Program-made: the position numbers and the translations under genes | Shown: in pieces, positions 1-7,813 of the stretch | Layout of the letters: each line of letters begins with the position of its first letter | Numbering within the stretch: position 1 is the stretch's first letter | Assembly: GCA_022822005.1 (NCBI GenBank) | Contig: JAJECO010000031.1 | Location: forward strand, 1 to 35,028 | DNA: 35,028 nucleotides | From: Candidatus Poribacteria bacterium | Lineage (GTDB): Bacteria; Poribacteria; WGA-4E; PCPOR2b | Direction: 5' to 3' | The notes under the pieces: model-generated | The model's database searches: none | The model's input: the letters and a program-made list of their open reading frames with translations, nothing else | What the model was told of the DNA's origin: nothing

Positions 1-2022
1 TTGGTCTGCGGTGAAGCCGACGAACTCCTGTTTCGCTGTGTCGAGCCGAATCACGACGGTTGCACCAACCATCTCAGCAAACGAACTTGCGGTGTAGGGT
101 TCTGCGGGCATCAGTGGTAAGGAGATCATGTTCAGACCGGAGGCCAACGTCATCTCAAACTTATACCCTGGTTTCTCTGGCTCGGGTTCTACCGGCGGTT
201 CCACAGGCGGCAGCCCAGCGGGCTTAACAATCAAGCGTGCGGTAGGCTCAGTCCAACCAAAAGTAGCTCCTACATCACCAACACCAGCGATACCGGGGTG
301 TGGCGTAATGACGCCTCCTTCAGTGGGTGCGCGTTCCATGCCGCCAAATGGGGGTCCCGGCACATGCGTCGCCAGTTCGTTGTTATCTTCCGTACCGGCA
401 TCATAGGATATTAGACCCATTTCAATCGTGACCGGGTTACCATCTTCGTCGAAGAGTGGCAAACTGTTACCCAACACGATCCCGTCATTGGTTTGCACAA
501 GCATCGTCGCCAATGAGAGGTATCCGGCATCAGAACTGGTGCTGATCGTTGCTGTGACAGTCCCACCGGGAATCACCACTCCTTCTGGAGGGGCGGGAAA
601 TGCAACGACACCGCTGACTGCGTCTGATCCACCAGCCAATGCAGCGAGAGGCGCATGGTTGCCGGTTTCCGCTAATTCGGTGAGTTCTGCGCTGGACGCT
701 TCACCTGAGGCACCGATTGAGAATCCGTGACCGTGTGTCACAAAGATGGGCGGTGAAAAGATCTGACCGCCTTGACCCGGCGCACCCATAGTTAGGTTTG
801 TCAGCATCACTTCGAAATCAACAGGCTCTGCGGGCATTTCAGGCATCTCGACCACCGCTTCAACAGTTACGGTCGCGGTAGGTTCCGTCCAACCAAAAGT
901 GGCTCCTACATCACCAACGCCAGCGATGCCGGGGTGGGGTGTAATGACGCCTCCTTCGGTTGGTGCGCGTTCCATGCCTCCAAATGGGGGTCCCGGCACA
1001 TGCGTCGCCAATTCGTTATTGTCTTCTGTCCCTGCGTCATAGGATATTAAATCCATTGTGAACGAACGTGGGCTACCATCTTCGTCAAAGAGTGGCAAAC
1101 TGTTACCCAAGACGATCCCGTCATTGGTTTCGACAAGCATCGTTGCCAATGAGAGATAGCCGGCGCTTGCACTGACCATCGTTGTAACGGACCCGCCGGG
1201 GATGACGACCCCATCTGGCGGAGCGGGAAATGCAACAATACCGCTGACTGCATCTGATCGACCAGCCAATTCAGCGAGCGGCGCATGGTTGCCAGTTTCT
1301 GCCAATTCGGTGAGTTGAGCGCTGGCTGCCTCACCTGAAGCACCGATTGAAAACCCGTGACCGTGGGTTATAAAGATGGGCGGTGAAAAGATCTGACCAC
1401 CTTGCCCCGGCGCACCCATAGTTAGGTTTGTTAGCGTCACCTTAAACTCAACAGCCTCAGCCATCTCAGGCATTTCCGGCATTTCCGGTGTCTCGGGCGT
1501 CATTGGTGTTTCTGGCATTTCCGGTGCGGGTCCGGTAACCATGCCACCTTGGACTGTTACGTCTATTGGGGTCGCTGTTGCATCAGAAACCAGGACATTG
1601 CTCAACCCGATCGCAGAATCTTTGGCTTCAACGATTGAAAAGGTCGCCGTCGCAAGCGTACCGTCCCCATCTGCGGTGGGAACACCACTTGCTGTGGGCA
1701 AGCCGGCTGCACCGACCGTTACACTGGTATCGGTGACAATTGGCGCCGTAGCGAACGCACCGGCTGGCAGGTAATCCCCGTTTGCAATGCTGACATAGGA
1801 CAGCGCGGTTGGATCGAATGTCACAGTTACTTGATAGCCCGCGACACCCACTCCGCCTGTGATGTTGATATTAACGGTCAACTGTTCTCCGGCGGCTGGA
1901 GATTCAATTGAGGCTGGATCAATCGAGACAGTCTGGCCATAAGCCATACCTTGAACTACGAGTAGTGCAAATACGGCGAAAATGGCTAAGAACGTGTTTG
2001 GATTGGCAATCTGACGTTTCAT
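1..2022 (-). CDS. Secreted cohesin - tandem Spondin_N surface protein (3' end outside window)
   Basis: The reading frame is open from ATG at 2022 to the window edge (674 codons, no stop), so the C terminus is missing. An AAAGGAG ribosome site lies 7 bases before the ATG. Residues 1-30 look like a signal peptide (basic start, hydrophobic core, cleavage near AYGQ). Residues ~31-165 read as a cohesin-type beta-sandwich: VSIDP start, a V-GYQVTV-FDP strand and a late T-SDATATPIDV strand. A spacer rich in Pro, Glu and Met (PEMPETP) follows. Residues ~191-385 and ~401-594 are two near-identical copies of a Spondin_N-like domain (LTNLT, FSPPIF-THGHGFS, GEAS-AELTELAETGNHAPLA, LSLATMLV-TNDG). After another Pro/Glu linker comes ASGLNMISLPL, a start also seen in other modular secreted proteins. 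Spondin_N occurs in animal matrix proteins and in some bacterial exported proteins. A role in adhesion or host-matrix contact is inference. The cohesin call is by fold pattern, not by search. Confidence 0.82.
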   Translation of the reverse strand, partial: MKRQIANPNTFLAIFAVFALLVVQGMAYGQTVSIDPASIESPAAGEQLTVNINITGGVGVAGYQVTVTFDPTALSYVSIANGDYLPAGAFATAPIVTDTSVTVGAAGLPTASGVPTADGDGTLATATFSIVEAKDSAIGLSNVLVSDATATPIDVTVQGGMVTGPAPEMPETPMTPETPEMPEMPEMAEAVEFKVTLTNLTMGAPGQGGQIFSPPIFITHGHGFSIGASGEAASAQLTELAETGNHAPLAELAGRSDAVSGIVAFPAPPDGVVIPGGSVTTMVSASAGYLSLATMLVETNDGIVLGNSLPLFDEDGSPRSFTMDLISYDAGTEDNNELATHVPGPPFGGMERAPTEGGVITPHPGIAGVGDVGATFGWTEPTATVTVEAVVEMPEMPAEPVDFEVMLTNLTMGAPGQGGQIFSPPIFVTHGHGFSIGASGEASSAELTELAETGNHAPLAALAGGSDAVSGVVAFPAPPEGVVIPGGTVTATISTSSDAGYLSLATMLVQTNDGIVLGNSLPLFDEDGNPVTIEMGLISYDAGTEDNNELATHVPGPPFGGMERAPTEGGVITPHPGIAGVGDVGATFGWTEPTARLIVKPAGLPPVEPPVEPEPEKPGYKFEMTLASGLNMISLPLMPAEPYTASSFAEMVGATVVIRLDTAKQEFVGFTADQ
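241..1452 (-). repeat. Tandem 630-636 bp coding repeat (two Spondin_N units)
   Basis: The segments 1452-871 and 822-241, read on the minus strand, are close copies with a period of 630 bp at the upstream end and 636 bp at the downstream end. The 6-bp difference is a two-codon insertion before the GYLSLATML motif of the second unit. Long stretches are nearly identical at the DNA level, which suggests recent duplication or continuing gene conversion. Confidence 0.9.
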
Positions 2023-2479
2023 CAGATGACTCCTTTCATCGCTGTGAATCACTAATTGTGTTATAGGTTGCCGAGTATGGCAATACTATTTTCTATTATA
2101 ATAACCTGAGTTGCTAGTTGCTAAACCGGCTCGGCTTGGATAGGCATATCCAAGCTATCTTGGCGCGTGTGCAGTGGATTTGTCAATCCACTGCGAGCAG
2201 TGAGGAACTCGATTTCGTTTTCATGCTTCCGCTTTGCGACATTTCACATCACTAACAACTTGCGTTATAATACATTACGATATCTGTCCAGAGAACGGGT
2301 TAATTATAAGGAATTTTCTATCTCTCGGCAAGGGTTTTTTTCCGAAAGAGAGAGATGGCGCATGGCAATTGTACTTAAAAAACCGTGCTGCGTTCCGCTC
2401 TGAGAACGGATTGACGGAAAATTTTTCGTGTAACGTCCGGAGTACCCATTTGACCCGCACCAACGCCAATTTTTCTTTG
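2023..2479. other. Intergenic region with hairpins; no convincing gene
   Basis: This 457-bp gap lies between the start of the cohesin-spondin gene and the end of the dehydrogenase gene, both on the minus strand. It is AT-rich and holds two perfect hairpins (2134-2194). A minus-strand TATAAT-like hexamer lies near 2090-2100 but I see no good -35 box. Reading the minus strand downstream of the dehydrogenase, a weak stem followed by TTTTTT at about 2380-2410 could end that transcript. The short ORFs here have no recognisable product and no good ribosome site. Confidence 0.6.
2134..2194. repeat. Pair of perfect hairpins upstream of the cohesin-spondin gene
   Basis: Hairpin 1 is GCTTGGATA, loop GGCA, TATCCAAGC (2134-2155, 9 bp). 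Hairpin 2 is GCAGTGGATT, loop TGTC, AATCCACTGC (2171-2194, 10 bp). Both are perfect. No T-run follows either, so they do not look like simple terminators. The paired arrangement resembles the elements at 10641-10693 and 13739-13811. Confidence 0.75.
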
Positions 2480-3433
2480 TCACGTTTTACTCTCCGCGTC
2501 TTCCTTCAGTCGATGAATTAACGCCCGGTTCATCTTATCGCGGATTTCGTCGATTTTTTCCGGCGTCCATTCGTAAAACCCTTCTCCTGACTTCACACCG
2601 AGTTTATCGTCCTCGACCATTTCACGGAGTAGGGGGTTAATCTCGGAGGCGCTGTTGAGGTCTTTGTAAAGTTCCTCAAACGCTGCGAGGACGAGATCCC
2701 ACCCCGCCAACTCAAACACCTGAAACGGTCCCGCGACGCTCAAACGTCTGCCAAAACTGTTACGAACCACCAGATCGACATCTTCTGCGGTCGCAATACC
2801 CCGTTCAACGATTGAGAACGCTTCACGGATTACAGCAGCTTGCAAACGGGGTCCCACAAATCCGGGAACCTCCTTCTGGATAATTGCTGGGGTCTTGCCG
2901 ATTTTCACCATCAGGTCGTATGCCACCTGCAATGTCTCATCCGACGTTTTGGGACTGCGGATCAGTTCGACGAGCGGGATGAGATAGGGTGGATTGAAAT
3001 AGTGAGTGTTCAGAATCTTATCTTGCCGCTGGGTAAACGCGCCAATCTGTGAGGGCATCTGCGCGGTCGTATTGCTTGCCAGAATCGTGTGCGGCGGGCA
3101 GATCTGATCCAGTTGTCGGAAAACCTCCTGCTTGAGGGGCAGATTTTCGATCACCGCCTCAATGACAAAATCCGCGTCTCTCCCAACAGCTTCAAGCTGG
3201 TCAGACCTGTGAACTCGCCTGAGTGTTTCATCAACCTGCTCTGGTTTAGCAAGGCTGTTTTCCACAAACAGGCGAAGGTTATCTCGTATCCGCTCTATTC
3301 CGGCGTCCACTTGCGCTTGGGTCACATCGTGTAGGTGAACCTGATAGCCGGCAAACGCAAATTCTTGGGCGATTCCGTGCCCCATCAGACCTGCCCCAAT
3401 CACAGCAATCTGTTGAATATCGTCAAGTGTCAT
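2480..3433 (-). CDS. 3-hydroxyacyl-CoA dehydrogenase family protein
   Basis: The protein has 317 residues, a normal length for single-domain NAD-dependent 3-hydroxyacyl/3-hydroxybutyryl-CoA dehydrogenases, which oxidise a 3-hydroxyacyl-CoA to the 3-keto form. The Rossmann motif GAGLMG is at 13-18 and is followed by an acidic strand end near 36. SNTT (120-123) contains the conserved Ser. H144 in THYFNPP and E156 in LVELI match the catalytic His-Glu pair. The C-terminal helical domain carries the GPFQVFELAGWDL pattern. One oddity: the family's GF-VNR motif reads GFVGPRLQ (191-198), so the usual Asn is Pro, and the substrate may not be a classical acyl-CoA. The start is supported by AAAGGAAT just before the ATG. 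It is separated from the next upstream gene by a terminator, so it is probably its own transcript. Confidence 0.88.
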   Translation of the reverse strand: MTLDDIQQIAVIGAGLMGHGIAQEFAFAGYQVHLHDVTQAQVDAGIERIRDNLRLFVENSLAKPEQVDETLRRVHRSDQLEAVGRDADFVIEAVIENLPLKQEVFRQLDQICPPHTILASNTTAQMPSQIGAFTQRQDKILNTHYFNPPYLIPLVELIRSPKTSDETLQVAYDLMVKIGKTPAIIQKEVPGFVGPRLQAAVIREAFSIVERGIATAEDVDLVVRNSFGRRLSVAGPFQVFELAGWDLVLAAFEELYKDLNSASEINPLLREMVEDDKLGVKSGEGFYEWTPEKIDEIRDKMNRALIHRLKEDAESKT

Positions 3434-3453
3434 ATCATTCCTTTCTAAGTGTA

Positions 3454-3600
3454 TTAGTTCATTAGTTCATTGGTCCATTAGGTCATTACACCCAACCCTA
3501 TACATTAGCGGAAGCCCACATGTCGCCTCGCCCCGATAAATCGGGATTCCAAACTGGGGTTAGGTTGGTTCATTGGGGCATTAGTATCGCTGAAGGCAAT
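3454..3600. repeat. Octamer array and degenerate dispersed repeat
   Basis: Positions 3454-3485 hold four consecutive 8-bp units (TTAGTTCA, TTAGTTCA, TTGGTCCA, TTAGGTCA). They are followed by CACATGTCGCC and by the palindrome CCCGATAAATCGGG near 3535. The same words recur in the better-preserved repeats at 20038-20199 and 23767-23948, so this looks like a degenerate or rearranged member of that intergenic family. Confidence 0.6.
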
Positions 3601-3626
3601 CAATCTCAAATTCCCGTAGAACTGAA

Positions 3627-3650
3627 AAAGCCCCGCAGCAACGGGGCTTT
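3627..3650 (-). terminator. Rho-independent terminator of the sulfatase-PhyH operon
   Basis: A perfect 9-bp stem AAAGCCCCG/CGGGGCTTT surrounds a 6-base loop. On the minus strand the stem runs into TTTTT. It lies about 30 bases past the stop codon of the dioxygenase gene, the expected place for an intrinsic terminator. Confidence 0.9.
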
Positions 3651-3679
3651 ATCGAGTGTATGACAAGTCTAATGTGGTA

Positions 3680-4567
3680 TCAGACTCCCCACCGTTTCCG
3701 CATCTCCTCCATCGGTACGGTTTCGCCTTGCGTCCATGCGTAATGCGCGATTGGATTCTCACCAATCCACCGTTCATCGATCGGTTCATCGGCACGCTGA
3801 TAGCGTGTATCGGTACTGAGACGGAAGCGATCGGCCGTATTGTCGAGCGATCCGTGCATGGTGAACATACCGAAGATTAGCACATCGCCCATTTCAAACG
3901 TACTCGTCCCCCACCGCCCACCGTAGCGGTCTGCCAATTCAATCGGATCATAAGAGAACGAACCGGTCACATGGTCACGATCAACGTCCATCTTGCCGTA
4001 GGTTTCCTTGAGGGCATCAAAACGGTGGGAGCCAACGAGAATCACCAGTGGTCCCATCTCGAGCGGCACATCGCCGAGCGGCGTCCAACAGGTGACAAGC
4101 TGCTGTGTGCCCCGTCCCATGTAGACGATATCGTAGTGTGCGCCGGTGAAGCCGTCGGGACCGACGACACGCAGCCACTTATAATCGTAGGTGATGACGG
4201 GCGCATCGTAGAAGCCTTCGCAAAAATTCATGATCTCCGGCGACTCGACCAGATTCAGAAACGCTGGTTCATGGGTGACAGCTTTGTTCCCACCCATAAA
4301 CATGCCGCGCTTGCCATCCGCAGGTACACCGTCCAGAAGTGGGTATTCGCGATCGATTTGCTCATTTTCGTCCAACTTTTCGAGGAGGAATTGACGGGTC
4401 GCTTTGACTTTTTCCGGATCGTGCAAGCCGCGGATCAGCAGATAGCCATCCTCTTTCAACCGGGCTTGAAGTGCCTCACGATCACCGAGTAGATCGTTGG
4501 CTTCACGCAGCCAGCCGAGGTATTTGCCGCCCAATTCCATCTCTATTTGGTTCATCGTTAGGATCAT
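3680..4567 (-). CDS. Phytanoyl-CoA dioxygenase (PhyH) family protein
   Basis: This is an Fe(II)/2-oxoglutarate oxygenase of the PhyH family, 295 residues from the chosen start. The iron facial triad is visible as H144-x-D146 (GAHYD) and H238 (TMHGS), and R249 in the following RFRLSTDTR segment is the likely 2-oxoglutarate anchor. The substrate cannot be read from sequence; family members hydroxylate many small molecules besides phytanoyl-CoA. An upstream in-frame start at 4651 would overlap the sulfatase by 83 bases. I prefer ATG at 4567, one base after the sulfatase TGA, with GGAGG placed 6-7 bases before it inside the sulfatase's last codons. This implies translational coupling. The pairing with a sulfatase suggests joint catabolism of a sulfated or complex organic compound, which is inference. 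Confidence 0.9.
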   Translation of the reverse strand: MILTMNQIEMELGGKYLGWLREANDLLGDREALQARLKEDGYLLIRGLHDPEKVKATRQFLLEKLDENEQIDREYPLLDGVPADGKRGMFMGGNKAVTHEPAFLNLVESPEIMNFCEGFYDAPVITYDYKWLRVVGPDGFTGAHYDIVYMGRGTQQLVTCWTPLGDVPLEMGPLVILVGSHRFDALKETYGKMDVDRDHVTGSFSYDPIELADRYGGRWGTSTFEMGDVLIFGMFTMHGSLDNTADRFRLSTDTRYQRADEPIDERWIGENPIAHYAWTQGETVPMEEMRKRWGV

Positions 4568-4568
4568 C

Positions 4569-6164
4569 TCAAGCCTCCGTTTTTCTCCCTTCCAGAATGT
4601 CACTCCAAGGTTCGACATAACAACGGGCCGCCCACTCCTGATAGAAGCCACTCAGTTCCTCAACCAGATCTGGGAATCCCTGAGAGAGGTCGTTGCGCTC
4701 GGTGCGGTCGGTCTCCATGTCGTAAAGCTCCCAATCACCCGGATATTTACATACCAGCTTCCATTTTCCTTTTCGAACCGCTGCATTGCCCTCATGCTCC
4801 CATATAAGCGGTGCCCTGTCATTATCTTCCCCCTCAAAGATCGGTGTGAGGCTGGTGCCCTCCAAGGGGTAGATCGGAACACCGTTGTGTTCTTCGGGAT
4901 AGGACGCGCCAGAGATCTCAAGGCAGGTCGCCATGATATCGGGAAGCTGACCCGGTTGATGGCGTAGCGCGCCCGCTGCCTGAATTTGTTGGGGCCAGTG
5001 CGCTATGAGCGGTGTCCCAATGCCGCCCTCATGAACCCAATGCTTGTATTCGCGGAACGGGGTGTTGGACAGATTCGCCCAAGGGACGCCGTAGCTTTGA
5101 TATGTGGTTTCCGGTCCGGGCATCATGCTCGGATCGTTGCCCCGATAGACCGGTTGCCCATCGTGGGTGGTCTCGGTCTCGATCAAGCCGTCTTTCCCGA
5201 CCCGATTGGCAGGTCCCTGAAGTTCTTCCGCACAGCCGCCATTATCAGCTAAAAAGAGGATCAGTGTATTATCCAATTGCCCTGTCTCCTCCAACACCGT
5301 TATGATGCGACCGATTCCCTGATCCATGCGATCAATCTGGGCGGCGTAGACCTCCATGCGTCGCTGGTTCCACTCCTTGTGCTCGGCTTCCTCCCACGGT
5401 GGCTGCGTCGGATCTCGATCGGTCAACGCCCAACCTTCATCAAGGATGCCCATCTCGCGCATCCGCTGCAGCCGTTCCTCACGGAGCTGGTCCCACCCGG
5501 CGGCAAAACGTCCCTCGTAGCGCTCGATATCTTCGTCATGGGCGTGGAGGGGCCAGTGGGGAGAGGTGTAGGCGACATAGGTAAAGAACGGTTGCTCCGA
5601 AGCGTTGCTGGCATGGTCTCGGATGAATGTAGATGCCTCATCGCTGATTGCGTCTGTCAGGAAAAAGCCTTCGGGGAGTTCGTCGTGTGGAATATGTGCG
5701 TTATCGCGGGTCAGTGTGTTCGGCTTCCAGTAGTTGGCAGCACCTGTGATAATGCCGAAATAGCGATCAAAACCGCGCTGTCGGGGCCAACTGTGTTTCG
5801 GTCCGTCCGGGTTGGTGTGTCGTGAGATGTGCCACTTGCCGCTCATATAGGTCCGATATCCCACAGGTTTGAGGGCTTCGGCGATGGTGACACAGCGGTC
5901 ATTCAGATCGCCCCGATACCCCTCCAGACCATCGTCCGTCATCATGTGTCCAACCCCCGTCTGATGCGGGTGGAGCCCGGTCAGCATCGAAGCACGCGAA
6001 GGACAGCAACGGGCGGTGTTATAGAACTGCGTGAATCGCAGTCCCCCGTTAGCCAACCGGTCCAGATTTGGACTGTGGATCTCGCCGCCGTAACAACCGA
6101 GATCCGAGTAGCCCATGTCATCGTTTAAGATCAGAAGTATATTCGGTTTTCTGTTTTCACTCAT
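4569..6164 (-). CDS. Formylglycine-dependent sulfatase
   Basis: This 531-residue alkaline-phosphatase-superfamily sulfatase hydrolyses sulfate esters. The start is taken at ATG 6164, which has GAGGAG 5 bases upstream; the ORF can be extended to GTG 6176, but that would place the start inside the ribosome site. The N terminus NILLILNDDMGYSDLGCYGG gives metal ligands D15 and D16. The sulfatase signature CCPSRASMLTG puts the cysteine converted to formylglycine at C53, with R57. K110 and H112 (SGKWH), H203 (SPHWP) and D307-N308 (LADNGG) complete the usual active site. No clear signal peptide is seen, so it may be cytoplasmic. No maturation enzyme (FGE or anSME) lies in the window. It is the first gene of a two-gene operon with the PhyH dioxygenase. 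Confidence 0.95.
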   Translation of the reverse strand: MSENRKPNILLILNDDMGYSDLGCYGGEIHSPNLDRLANGGLRFTQFYNTARCCPSRASMLTGLHPHQTGVGHMMTDDGLEGYRGDLNDRCVTIAEALKPVGYRTYMSGKWHISRHTNPDGPKHSWPRQRGFDRYFGIITGAANYWKPNTLTRDNAHIPHDELPEGFFLTDAISDEASTFIRDHASNASEQPFFTYVAYTSPHWPLHAHDEDIERYEGRFAAGWDQLREERLQRMREMGILDEGWALTDRDPTQPPWEEAEHKEWNQRRMEVYAAQIDRMDQGIGRIITVLEETGQLDNTLILFLADNGGCAEELQGPANRVGKDGLIETETTHDGQPVYRGNDPSMMPGPETTYQSYGVPWANLSNTPFREYKHWVHEGGIGTPLIAHWPQQIQAAGALRHQPGQLPDIMATCLEISGASYPEEHNGVPIYPLEGTSLTPIFEGEDNDRAPLIWEHEGNAAVRKGKWKLVCKYPGDWELYDMETDRTERNDLSQGFPDLVEELSGFYQEWAARCYVEPWSDILEGRKTEA

Positions 6165-6476
6165 ATTTCTCCTCACCAGTATGCTTGCAGGTTTTGAAGC
6201 GTACCACTGAATATATTTTCAGTTTTCCCGTTTCCCCATCTTCCCTGGATCCCAAACCGGGCAAAAGGTGACGCTGCTTCTCACGTTTCACGTTTTACAC
6301 TTTGCATTCAGTGTATCAAACATTTGTAGGAGGATCAAGCGATTTTTCATAAGTTGTGCATCAGGGTGCAAAGGTCTTGACGTGAATCTAAACTTGTGGT
6401 AAACTCGACATCTGAACCGTAGCCTTGTCACCAACTTAACTAAAAATCAAGATGCCATAACCCGTAAAATAATCCG
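6165..6476. other. Divergent intergenic region
   Basis: This 312-bp gap separates the divergent sulfatase operon and the DUF790 gene. It contains a word of the type ACGTTTCACGTTTTACACTT near 6281-6305 that recurs in variants in other gaps, and a good plus-strand promoter at 6377-6405. I see no gene in it. Confidence 0.6.
6377..6405 (+). promoter_or_regulatory. Probable sigma70 promoter for the DUF790 gene
   Basis: TTGACG at 6377-6382 and TAAACT at 6400-6405 are separated by 17 bases. This matches 5 of 6 and 4 of 6 positions of the sigma70 consensus and lies about 70 bp before the ATG. Confidence 0.55.
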
Positions 6477-7688
6477 ATGCTCCCACTCGACCTTCTCCGT
6501 TATGGAATTAAAGAAGACGAGGTTTTCGCTCGCTATGTGAACCCGGCGAACAGAAAGTACCGCGCCGTTGCACGGGATTTAATCGGGATTTATGGCGCAC
6601 ATCTCCAAAAAACCAAAGGGACGCTCGCATCGACGCTGGCGGATTATGAGGCGGCTGACACCAATTACCACGTCACGCGGGGCCTTGCCAAACTGCTCGA
6701 AGATCGCTCTGAATTTACGATCCGATCTCCGATTGAGCCGGAGGTGCTCCGGGAGCAAATCTTTGCGTACGCAGGCAAGGGTCATCCCGTTGTCACGAAA
6801 GCTGATCGGCTGCACCGGAGGACGCGTCCGAAGGCGTTGGAGAAAATCGCCGGTCAACTTGACGTTTCGTCGGAAGCGGTGATCGAGGGCATGTATGCGG
6901 ATCTGGAGGAGAACCGGATCTTGACAGGGTTTGCGGCACCGACCGTCGAGTGGTTGTTGGATCGGTACAACGTTGCGCTCGCACAAGCGATGCTCTACCG
7001 CGCCAGCGAGATGACTATCCGAATCTATCGGAATATCCCAACGAGATACAGGTTGGTGTTCCAGTTCATCAAGTTTTTTAAGCTGATGCACGTCGTCTCC
7101 GGGAATAACGCGGACGGCTATCAGATCGTCCTTGACGGTCCCGCATCAATGTTCCGCCTCTCGCAGAAATATGGTATACAGATGGCGCTGTTCCTGCCCG
7201 CCCTGTTGCACTGTGATCGGTGGTGGCTGGATGCAACAATCGTCATGAACAGAAACGACCATCTCCGATTTGAACTCAACGACGAATTTGGGCTACGATC
7301 TCACTATCGGGATCCCGGCGAGTTTGACAGCGAACTTGAGCGACATTTCGCCACACAATATGAGAAAATCGATACAGAGTGGACGCTTGAGCGCGAGACG
7401 GACATTATCGACCTCAAAGACACGGTGATGATCCCAGATTTCGCTTTCTCGCACCCCGATGGACGGCGAGCGTTGATGGAGATCGTTGGATTCTGGACAC
7501 CGGATTACCTCCAGAAAAAGCTGTGGAAACTGAAACGGACCGCTATGCCGAACATGATTATCGCTGTGTCGGATCAACTGAACTGTTCGACCGAAGATTT
7601 TCGAGATATCCCCGGCGAGGTGCTCTTTTTCAAAACGCGGATTAAGCCCAAAGAGGTGTTAGAGAAGGTTGAAGCGTGTGCGATTTAG
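6477..7688 (+). CDS. DUF790 / Bax1-like nuclease
   Basis: The 403-residue protein matches the DUF790 family, which includes archaeal Bax1, the nuclease partner of the XPB helicase in DNA repair. The N terminus MLPLDLLRYG, the GLAKLLEDRSEF segment near 69-80, and DGPASMFRLSQKYG at 220-233 are family landmarks. The C-terminal half carries a PD-(D/E)xK-like nuclease motif: P320-D321 in IPDFAFSHPDGR, E335 in LMEIVGFWTPDYL and K348. Length is typical. The start agrees with the family N terminus, although no strong ribosome site precedes it. The usual neighbour, an XPB/Rad25 helicase, is absent on both sides: the flanks are a sulfatase and a formate dehydrogenase. Family assignment is from memory of its motifs. 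Confidence 0.88.
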   Translation: MLPLDLLRYGIKEDEVFARYVNPANRKYRAVARDLIGIYGAHLQKTKGTLASTLADYEAADTNYHVTRGLAKLLEDRSEFTIRSPIEPEVLREQIFAYAGKGHPVVTKADRLHRRTRPKALEKIAGQLDVSSEAVIEGMYADLEENRILTGFAAPTVEWLLDRYNVALAQAMLYRASEMTIRIYRNIPTRYRLVFQFIKFFKLMHVVSGNNADGYQIVLDGPASMFRLSQKYGIQMALFLPALLHCDRWWLDATIVMNRNDHLRFELNDEFGLRSHYRDPGEFDSELERHFATQYEKIDTEWTLERETDIIDLKDTVMIPDFAFSHPDGRRALMEIVGFWTPDYLQKKLWKLKRTAMPNMIIAVSDQLNCSTEDFRDIPGEVLFFKTRIKPKEVLEKVEACAI

Positions 7689-7695
7689 GCGTGGG

Positions 7696-7709
7696 AACGC
7701 AGCTGCGTT
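7696..7709. repeat. 14-bp perfect palindrome
   Basis: AACGCAGCTGCGTT lies 8 bases after the DUF790 stop codon. No T-run follows closely, so a terminator role is uncertain. Confidence 0.6.
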
Positions 7710-7813
7710 TCCTTACGAATCGAACTCTTTGTTACTATAGACTCTCTTAGTGGACACTGATCGTTGTTCACTGCTACACGCTTATCGTAGTATGGAAAGG
7801 AAGGAAGTACAGA

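Noticed and set aside
2167-2521. Short ORFs in the gap before the cohesin-spondin gene
   Set aside because: They cross hairpins and AT-rich DNA, overlap one another in different frames, and have no ribosome site or known product.
3454-3485. Octamer repeats as a CRISPR or phase-variation tract of a gene
   Set aside because: Units are too short for CRISPR and lie outside coding sequence, 20 bp upstream of the dehydrogenase ATG.
3971-4492. 173-residue ORF on the plus strand
   Set aside because: It is the complement of the dioxygenase coding frame, with no recognisable domain.
5277-5825. 182-residue ORF on the plus strand
   Set aside because: Antisense to the sulfatase, which has a complete catalytic set; no ribosome site.
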